NCBI GenBank assembly: GCA_963696675.1
Contig: CAVOLM010000014.1
Span: forward strand, 1-64,000
Source of the DNA: DATBVX01 sp963696675
Lineage (GTDB): Bacteria; Pseudomonadota; Gammaproteobacteria; Steroidobacterales; Steroidobacteraceae
Length of the DNA: 64,000 nucleotides
Reading direction: 5' to 3'
Position 1 is the stretch's first letter, and each line of letters begins with the position of its first letter. Below the pieces are notes generated by a model. It was not told where the DNA came from. It ran no database searches and saw nothing but the letters and a program-made list of their open reading frames with translations. Of this stretch, positions 57,381 to 64,000 are shown one piece after another. The position numbers and the translations under genes are program-made.

Positions 57381-58193
57381 ATGAGTCCCCCAAACGATCG
57401 CGATGAGGCGATCCTTGAGCACGTGCGGCGCTATCATCTGACGACCGCAGAGGTGCTCAAGCGGCACTTTTTCGCCGAGACCAACGATGCCGCGGTGAGA
57501 AAGGTCGTCTCACGCCTGATTCACGAGAGACGCCTCCGGGCCTTCAACCTTTTTGATAACCGGAAATACTACGTGCTCACTCCCCGGGAGGCAGTCGCCC
57601 GGGGGGAGCATAGGTGCGTCGCTCTGGAATTTAACTACCAGGGCTTTGTCAACGCCTACGCCGTGCTCTGCTTTTGCATGAGCCAAGGCGTCGAGATTTT
57701 CACGGCCAAGGAGTTCGAGGAGAAATTCCCCGACCTCCACATCCGCGGCGTGCGAAGCAGGAATTACTTCATCGACAGGGCAGGGGAGAATAACCGCCTG
57801 GGCTTCATCCACGTCGATTACGGCTCAAACCCGGAGCGAATCGCAAAGAAGGTCCAGCGGATCATTTCACGAGGCTACACCCTGCCCGCCTTCACACGGC
57901 TCATCCAGAGACGCCGCTTTATCGTCGCCGTGCTCACCCCGAGTGAGGAGAAGCGGGCCCAGATTATGGCCGCGATCGAGGCGGACCCGCCGCAATTTGT
58001 CGAGGTCAGAGTCGCTGCCGTCCCGGAGCTTAGAGACGTCCTCCTCAACCGCAAGAAGATAAAGACGACCGTGCCGAAACAGGGGGATGCTGAGCAAGCC
58101 GACGATCCCGATGACGCTGCTGCTGAGCCAGAGCCCCAGGCGTGGGACGCCTCCCGGGGGTGGGACCCCTCCCAGGGGAGCCAGACCCCATGA
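57381..58193 (+). CDS. Second winged-helix protein of mobile element
   Basis: 270 residues. The N-terminal winged helix (DEAILEHVRRYHLTTAEVLK, then VVSRLIHERRLRAFNLFDNRK) resembles that of the preceding protein. An alpha/beta middle part follows (FIDRAGENNRLGFIHVDYGS, then FIVAVLTPSEEKRAQIM), and the tail is acidic and disordered. I do not recognise a catalytic motif with confidence. Its stop overlaps the next ATG (58190), continuing a chain of coupled genes. Confidence 0.55.
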   Translation: MSPPNDRDEAILEHVRRYHLTTAEVLKRHFFAETNDAAVRKVVSRLIHERRLRAFNLFDNRKYYVLTPREAVARGEHRCVALEFNYQGFVNAYAVLCFCMSQGVEIFTAKEFEEKFPDLHIRGVRSRNYFIDRAGENNRLGFIHVDYGSNPERIAKKVQRIISRGYTLPAFTRLIQRRRFIVAVLTPSEEKRAQIMAAIEADPPQFVEVRVAAVPELRDVLLNRKKIKTTVPKQGDAEQADDPDDAAAEPEPQAWDASRGWDPSQGSQTP

Positions 58194-59529
58194 GACGAAA
58201 TCTAGCTCGGGTCAGGGACACGCTTACCTGGAAGACGCTGACGGGCCACAAGGAGGTCGAACGGCTGAAGAAGTCGGCCCAGGAGTGCGAACTCAATTAC
58301 CGCACCAGGCCGCTGGCGAAACTGAAGAGAGAACGTTCACACTTCGCTTCTTGGCGGGCTTGGCCTTTTTCTGCTTCGCCCTGGGCTCATACTTTGAGAT
58401 TCTTCGTGCTCTCGACATGTCTTGGGGAATTTTGGTCTTTCCCCCCCTAATCTGCGTCTTCCTTCTTGGAGTCTGCTTTCACTGGCTTTTTCCCAAGAGC
58501 ACGGCCACGGTCAACGTAGCCACGGGTGTGAACATTACCATAGCCGTTGCTTCCATCTTGTTCGTCCTCGTGATTGGGTTCGGGCACTTCGTGGAAATCC
58601 TACAGTGGGATGGGTTTGCTTTTTGGTGCTTCTGGGTCTAGTTTTCGTCCTAGTATCTCTCTCTCAAGCCGTGTTCATAGCGGTCTCAGGAACACTCTTT
58701 GAGTCCTGGAATTGGGTGCTGAGAACTAGCGGCGTCTTTGTCCTGTGTACCATTCCACTGTGCTTTTCTGAGGCACGACGGCCGTTCTTTCTCGTGTTTG
58801 GGCTTGCCTTTCTCTGTTCCCTAATCGCGGCACATCTGATCACTAAGCAATACGCTGCGTACCTTGCCACGAACGAGCGCATTGCGTGGTCAGTCACCGC
58901 AGCGTTACCGGGGTTACGTCGATGCCCTCCCCTTCGTGTCCGATCGTGAGGCCCCCGGCGAACTTCGTAGCTACCCCCAGAACTACGCAGTCCTGATCCT
59001 GCTTTTTCTGGTCAGTTGTCGCTTCTTGGACTATGTCCAGGGCACGAGGTCCACCTGGGTAGCTGGACCAGCGGGAATGCTTGCGCTGGCGGTGCTCATC
59101 CCCGCTACTTGGATACTCGTCCACAGGCGATTTAGCTTTGAGCAGGCAGCAGGGACGTGCTTTCAGGCCCTGGTCATCTTCCTTACCTATAACCGCCACG
59201 AGACGTCTGCGGCCGGAGTGTTCCGCTTCCCCACGCACATGCTTCGTCCGGCGAAACAAAGAAAGCGGCTGGTCTTAGTGGTCGTGTGTCTGAACTTTGC
59301 TGCATTGATCTGCGTCGGCGTGCCTTTGCCGCCATTTGTACCTCCCCCAGAGCCAGACTTCCGAACTCCGATATCCGCTGTCCCAGGCGGCGAATCCTTC
59401 ACGGTGAGCAGCAGGACGCGAGGAAGCGTCCCCGCTGGCAGAAGCAGGATATGGGTGAGAATGGTCCCCGTGATCAGGAAGCGAAAAAAGCTGGGAGGCG
59501 GAGCTGAAACGCGCAAGGGAAGATCATAG
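58190..59529 (+). pseudogene. Polytopic membrane protein, at least three frameshifts
   Basis: ATG 58190 (MRRNLARVRDTLTWKTLTGH). After about 45 charged residues the frame moves (about 58320, 58620 and 58900) through roughly nine hydrophobic segments, such as FLAGLAFFCFALGSYF, SILFVLVIGFGHF, FVLVSLSQAVFIAV and AVLILLFLVSC. It precedes a coupling ATPase, so a role in a conjugation channel is plausible. The real C-terminus is uncertain. Confidence 0.45.
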
Positions 59530-61321
59530 GAACGTTCAGGTATTACTCACTATCATCTGCATCGTCTTGAGCCCAACTCTGCCCCTGGGGCTTTTCTTTC
59601 TCGTCTTTACGTTTGCCTCGGGAGGGGTTCTTTGTGCCTATTACGAGGCCCTGGAAGCCGAGAATGCCACGGAGATGCCCCCGCCACTCACCGCAAGCAG
59701 CTCCAAAGCGGCAAGTACCACGTACCAAACTCCTGGGACAACCGCGTCACTCGCATCATCGAGTCAGACAACCCGGATGAGACGAGCCATTTTTACCTGG
59801 GCCGTAGCCTCTACGGGGATTACCCCGTGCTACTTCACAAGAAGCTCCTCGAGCGCCATGCCCACATCCTGGGAAGCTCCGGCTCGAACAAGACCTCAAT
59901 TGGCATTGCACCGCTTCTGAGCCAGGTCATGTCCCAGGGTGACACCTCGATTCTGATCATCGATATGAAGGGTGATATGTCGCTTTTCGAGTGCGCCCGG
60001 AGGGAATCGCAGTTCGTAGGGCTTCCCTTCAAATGGTTCACCAACATCGCCGGGCATTCAAGCTATCTCTTCAACCCGCTCGACCAGAGTCACTTGCCTC
60101 TGCTGAGCGTCAACCAGAAGACTCAAGTCTCCCTTCAGGCCCTATCACTTGAGTACGGCGAGGACTACGGACGAGGCTACTTCTCGGCCTTGATGGAATC
60201 AGTCCTAAACGCCTACTTGAAGCACTTCCCGGACATCCACTCTTTTCGCGACCTGAGCCGATACCTTGGCGACAAGGCTTCCGCCCATGCCGCAGGTCTC
60301 AAGAGACGAGGACATCGTCAACTCGAAGGCCCTGGAAGTGACCGTCAAGCGACTGGCGGAGCTTAACGTCCTGAATCTCAGAGCGGAGGACTTCAAAGAC
60401 CCGCCGCTTGAGCCGCTGTTTACGAGAACCGCATCAATCTGCCCGATCTTATGAGGTCTCCGCAGGTCGTCTACTTCTATCTCTCCGGCACTTCCGAGCC
60501 GAAGACGGTCTCGATGATTGGCAAGCTCGTTTTGTTCACGCTGCTCACCGCAGCGGCCTCGACCCAGGAGAAGGAGCGAAGGCAGGTCTACATCTTTGCC
60601 GATGAGTTCCAGCGGCTTATGTCCCAGAACCTGGAGATTTTCTTCGAGCAGGCCCGCTCGATGAAGCTTTCCTTCATCCTTGCCAATCAGGACCTCTCCC
60701 AGCTCAGGGGCAAGGGGGTAGACATCCTCAATCTGGTCGAATCCTGTACGGCCTTCAAGCAGCTTTTTACAGCAGCGGATAAAGATACCAGCGACCTGCT
60801 GGCACGGCTCTCGGGTGAGGGGATGTTTCACGTTGCCGCTTGGGAGGAACTAATAGACAAGCGAATCGATGACAAGCCGGACGACGTGTTTGACATCACC
60901 CAAGCCCCCGACGCTAATCCAAGCAGCATGGCCATGGTCAGGGTCAATGAGAACAGCGGCCCGCGGCTTGAGCAAAACACGATCATCGAAGTGAGCGCCG
61001 ACCAGTTCGGCTCCTTCGTGCGCTTCGCCCAGAGTTCGGGTTTCACCCGGTTCTCTGGCTATGTCACACCAATTATCTGTGAGTATCACCTGAGCGAAGA
61101 CGAGTACAAGGCACGGTCCGAAAGCCCCTGGCCCGAGCAAGCAGACGAGACCCTCCTTGTCGAAGGCGAGGAGAAAGCAGCTCCGGGCAAAAGTCACTTC
61201 CGCCCTGAGAACCGCCAACGGGGAGGGCTCCGGCCCGGCATCAGAGCAGATCCCCCAGCGGTCAGAGCCAGAGACTTACGACATCGACAACTCAATTGAA
61301 GCCCGGCTCGACCGGCTATGA
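59451..61321 (+). pseudogene. VirD4/TraG-like coupling ATPase, about five frameshifts
   Basis: A probable start (MGENGPRDQEAKK) leads to a membrane segment (LGLFFLVFTFASGGVL). The ATPase domain follows: Walker A as HILGSSGSNKTS (GxxGxxKT), IIDMKGDMSLFE, and after shifts near 60275 and 60425 Walker B as VYIFADEFQRL. A later motif (ILANQDLSQLRGKG) resembles the FILANQ sensor of TraD/VirD4 proteins. Other shifts are near 59493, 59690 and 61195. About 620 residues when joined. Such proteins pull DNA-relaxase complexes to a type IV secretion channel. Confidence 0.65.
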
Positions 61322-61334
61322 AAGCGAGCACACC

Positions 61335-61964
61335 ATGAGCACTCACGCTGACAACTCAGCCGCCCCGCAACGGCCTGACCTGACCAACACCCATGCCGCG
61401 GCTACCAACCAGCCGGGCTCGTCGAGAAAGAGCCGGCTGTCCATCGCCACACTCTTTCAATGGGTCTGCATCCTCGTCCTTGGTCTGTTCCTCGGTCGCT
61501 CCTTCATGAGCGAGTCCGACAAGGGGCAACCACCCGCTTTGCAGCCAGGCGTTGACAAGGAGTCAGTTGTAGCGAGACCAGGATATTGCCAGCGAGTAAG
61601 AAGGCAGATGCACACGAGCCCCGTGGCTGCCTGGCCGGAGTCTAAGCCGCCGCCTGATTCTGATTCCAGTCCGTCTACCGAACAACTCGCCTTAGCTAAC
61701 TTACGTCCGCCGTCGAGGCTAGAACGAGCTGAGGCGGGGGGTAAGCCAGTGCTGCTTGCGCGCGCCCGACTCCAGTCGCCAGGAACTGATCGACTTGGCC
61801 AATCACACGTTGAGCGAACTCGACAACTGTGAACGCCTAAATGCTCGGTTCATGGAGGCTCGAAAGGCCCTCTTCTCAGATGAAATCGGAAAGAAAGTGG
61901 CGGCAGACCTGGCAAACGTCAAACGAACCAGGGCCGTTCTGACCCAGGAAAAGACGCTGACTAT
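61335..61964 (+). pseudogene. Membrane-anchored coiled-coil protein, 5' part, interrupted by an IS
   Basis: MSTHADNSAAPQRPDLTN is followed by one membrane segment (LSIATLFQWVCILVLGLFLG). After at least one shift comes a helical segment (DLANHTLSELDNCERLNARF, then VKRTRAVLTQEKTLTM). The left inverted repeat of the IS begins right there, and similar helical sequence resumes after the IS, so one gene has probably been split. Function unknown; its position after the coupling ATPase suggests a conjugation-related role. Confidence 0.5.
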
Positions 61965-63506
61965 GCAGAATCTGTGGGTGAACAGGCCGCTGTACAGGAA
62001 GGAGGAGAAACGGTCCTTGGAGGGAGAACGCTCCTTGCCAGATTTCGCCGCCTCCCTGCTGGCGACCGGGGGCTCATTGCCGCCCCCTGGACCCCGCTAG
62101 CCTCTCTCTGTTGCCGACGAAGAAAACTCGCGCAGGCCCAGAAACGGGCAAGTTCACCCACATGACCCCGCGCTAAACGAGAACAGAATCGCATTCTGGG
62201 ACAGCCGTCAGCCAAGATGGAGCTGCACAGCTTCAATCGAAACCGGGAGTGCCCCAGGATGCGTATCCAGACGATCCTCAATCGCGTGGAGAAGTTTAAG
62301 TCGTTCGTTTACAGCGACACGAGCCTGGAGGAGCAGGACGTCGGTCCGGCGCTGGTGGTGCAGATCCAACCTCGAAGGAACAGCCGCCCGGTTTGCTCCG
62401 GGTGTGGGCGGCCTGGTCCCGCGTATGATCGCCTGGAGGAACGGCGGTTCGAGTTCGTGCCGTTGTGGGGAATCGCGGTGTTCTTGGCCTATCGGATGCG
62501 CCGGGTGAACTGCCCGCAGTGTGGTGTGACCGTGGAGATGGTGCCGTGGTGCGACGGCAAGAATCACTTGACGACGACCTACCGCTGGTATCTGGCGACC
62601 TGGGCCAAGCGTCTGAGTTGGAGTGAGGTGGCGTCGATCTTCCGCACCTCCTGGAACAGTGTCTGCCGGGCAGTGGAGCACGCCGTTGAATGGGGCCTGG
62701 CGCATCGGGACTTGAGCAAGGTAACGGCCGTGGGCGTGGACGAGGTCGCCTGTCGACGCGGGCACAATTACCTGACGTTGCTGTATGACATAGGCGAGGC
62801 GAGGCGGCTGCTGGCGGTGGCTGAAGGACGGACGGAGGCGAGCTTGCGTTCCTGCCTTGAGGAGCTGGGCGAGTCGGTCTGCGAAGGGGTACAGTTCGTG
62901 TGCAGCGACATGTGGAAGCCGTACCTGAATGTGATCGCAAAGCAGCTGTCGCACGCGGTGCACGTGTTGGACCGGTTCCACATCATGCAGAAGTTTGGCA
63001 AGGCGATCGACGAGATCCGGGCGGAGGAGGCCAAGCGGCTGGAGCGAGACGGCTACGAGCCGGTGCTCAAGAGGTCGCGGTGGTGCCTCTTGAAGCGGCC
63101 GGAGAACCGGACCGACAAGGAGACAGTGAAGCTGTCGGAAGTTCTGAAGTACAACCTGCGGACGGTGCGTGCGTACCTGCTGCGGGAGGAGTTCCAACGG
63201 TTCTGGGAATATGTGAGCCCGACATGGGCGGGGAAGTTCCTCGATGAGTGGACAGCTCGGGTGATGCGTTCGCGTCTGGAGCCAATGAAGAAGGTAGCGC
63301 GCATGCTGCGGAGTCACCGGCCGTTGATCCTGAATTGGTTCCGTGCCCGGGGCGAGGTCTCGGCAGGGGCTGTGGAGGGTCTGAACAACAAAGTGAAACT
63401 GGTGACGAGAAAATCGTATGGTTTTCGGACATCGGACGTGGCGAAACTGGCTTTGTTACACAATCTCGGGCGACTCCCCGAGCCAGAACACACCCACAGA
63501 TTCTGC
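61965..63506 (+). mobile_element. ISL3-family insertion sequence
   Basis: GCAGAATCTGTGGGTG at 61965-61980 is exactly inverted at 63491-63506, bracketing one ISL3-type transposase gene; element length is about 1.54 kb. The transposase reading frame overlaps the right repeat, as seen in some ISL3 members. I could not find the 8-bp target duplication typical of the family at these exact ends. Confidence 0.85.
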
Positions 63507-63521
63507 TGCCGCTTTCTATAA
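62259..63521 (+). CDS. ISL3-family transposase
   Basis: 420 residues from MRIQTILNRVEKFKSFVYSD (an in-frame ATG at 62217 is less likely). The zinc-finger cysteines are at 46/49 (VCSGCG) and 85/88 (NCPQCG). A helix-turn-helix region (SWSEVASIF) and the DDE catalytic residues follow: Asp161 (VGVDEV), Asp217 (CSDMWK) and Glu373 (GAVEGLNN). The closing KSYGFRTSDVAKLALLHNLG is characteristic. It looks intact and could be active. The last four residues (CRFL) lie beyond the right repeat and come from the target sequence. Confidence 0.93.
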   Translation: MRIQTILNRVEKFKSFVYSDTSLEEQDVGPALVVQIQPRRNSRPVCSGCGRPGPAYDRLEERRFEFVPLWGIAVFLAYRMRRVNCPQCGVTVEMVPWCDGKNHLTTTYRWYLATWAKRLSWSEVASIFRTSWNSVCRAVEHAVEWGLAHRDLSKVTAVGVDEVACRRGHNYLTLLYDIGEARRLLAVAEGRTEASLRSCLEELGESVCEGVQFVCSDMWKPYLNVIAKQLSHAVHVLDRFHIMQKFGKAIDEIRAEEAKRLERDGYEPVLKRSRWCLLKRPENRTDKETVKLSEVLKYNLRTVRAYLLREEFQRFWEYVSPTWAGKFLDEWTARVMRSRLEPMKKVARMLRSHRPLILNWFRARGEVSAGAVEGLNNKVKLVTRKSYGFRTSDVAKLALLHNLGRLPEPEHTHRFCCRFL

Positions 63522-64000
63522 GTGAGAGCAAAAGCTTCATCGCAAATCTACTTGAGCCGATCCGACAGGCCCAGAAAGACCCCAATGACTTGAGCCCTGT
63601 TCCTGAGGATGTACGAGCCAGTGTGCAGAAGACGCTCGACCGGGTTAACGCCGCAAGCGAAACGTGCGAAAGAATGGCCGGGGAGTTGGAAACCATCATC
63701 GACGAAGCCGCAACGACTACGGAGAAGCCTGCTGGAGATCGGCCTCAAGCAAGCGATTACCAGGCTTGAAAGACAGGAGTCAAAGGACGCACGGACCTAA
63801 TCACCAAGGAAGTCGACGACCAACAGAAGGACACCGACCGGAGGATTGCCAAGGCGAAGGCCGACGAAGCGAAAGCCAAGGGCGACCTTGCCGTTCTAAA
63901 GATCGAGGAGGGTGTGAAAGCCGCCGAGTTAGAAGCAGCGAACATTGCAGCCGCGCAGCAACGCAAGAGGGAGCATGACGAAGTCATTCGCCTTGCGAAA
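63507..64000 (+). pseudogene. Coiled-coil protein, 3' part after the IS (partial at window end)
   Basis: In successive frames the sequence reads SKSFIANLLEPIRQAQKDPN, SVQKTLDRVNAASETCERMA, LLEIGLKQAITRLERQESKD and then DDQQKDTDRRIAKAKADEAK to the last base without a stop. It is strongly helical and alanine/lysine/glutamate-rich, consistent with a long coiled coil. Shifts are near 63720 and 63790. It is probably the continuation of the gene starting at 61335. Confidence 0.5.

Overview
The window reads as three pieces of different origin, with truncated genes at both joins.

Piece 1 (about 1-3,430) looks like a Geobacter-type deltaproteobacterium. It holds the C-terminal part of a BTAD-type transcriptional regulator, a small frameshifted ORF, and a lipoprotein with Ig-like repeats broken by three frameshifts, followed by a clean rho-independent terminator.

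Piece 2 (about 3,430-55,360) is a gammaproteobacterium. The evidence is the classical order, read on the minus strand, tRNA-Tyr, tRNA-Gly, tRNA-Thr, tuf, tRNA-Trp, secE, nusG, rplK, rplA, rplJ, rplL, rpoB, rpoC, with an L10-leader-like sequence before rplJ. A Steroidobacter/Nevskiales-like lineage is my inference from the gene content. Next come a bactofilin/zinc-ribbon pair and a complete NAD-dependent formate dehydrogenase operon (fdsG-fdsB-fdsA-fdhD-fdsD). From about 25 to 55 kb lies a long accessory catabolic region. It contains a thiolase/thioesterase/MarR group, an AraC regulator, an aldehyde dehydrogenase, a carotenoid-cleavage-type dioxygenase, two SnoaL-like proteins, two related amidohydrolases, SDRs, an MDR oxidoreductase and an aromatic amino acid ammonia-lyase homologue. 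It also contains a ThDP enzyme, an MFS-SDR-SDR-MFS block, a two-part aconitase X, a TonB-dependent receptor, an AEC transporter and three GST-like proteins. Together this looks like uptake (TonB, MFS, AEC) plus oxidation and CoA or glutathione chemistry for an organic carbon source, probably aromatic or lignin-derived; the substrate cannot be read from sequence.

Piece 3 (about 55,360-64,000) looks like part of a conjugative plasmid or integrative element from another organism. It has a 700-bp non-coding array of small hairpins and iteron-like palindromes with a near-consensus DnaA box. Translationally coupled genes follow: an AT-hook protein, two winged-helix proteins (the first resembling replication-relaxation proteins), a polytopic membrane protein, a VirD4/TraG-like coupling ATPase and a coiled-coil membrane protein interrupted by an ISL3-family insertion sequence.

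One pattern colours every call. Genes from about 3.9 to 24.8 kb are all intact, whereas about 18 of 30 genes from 24.9 to 55.4 kb, and several in pieces 1 and 3, carry single-base frameshifts. Either assembly and indel errors or real decay could explain this. Broken genes are reported once over their whole span, with the approximate shift positions.
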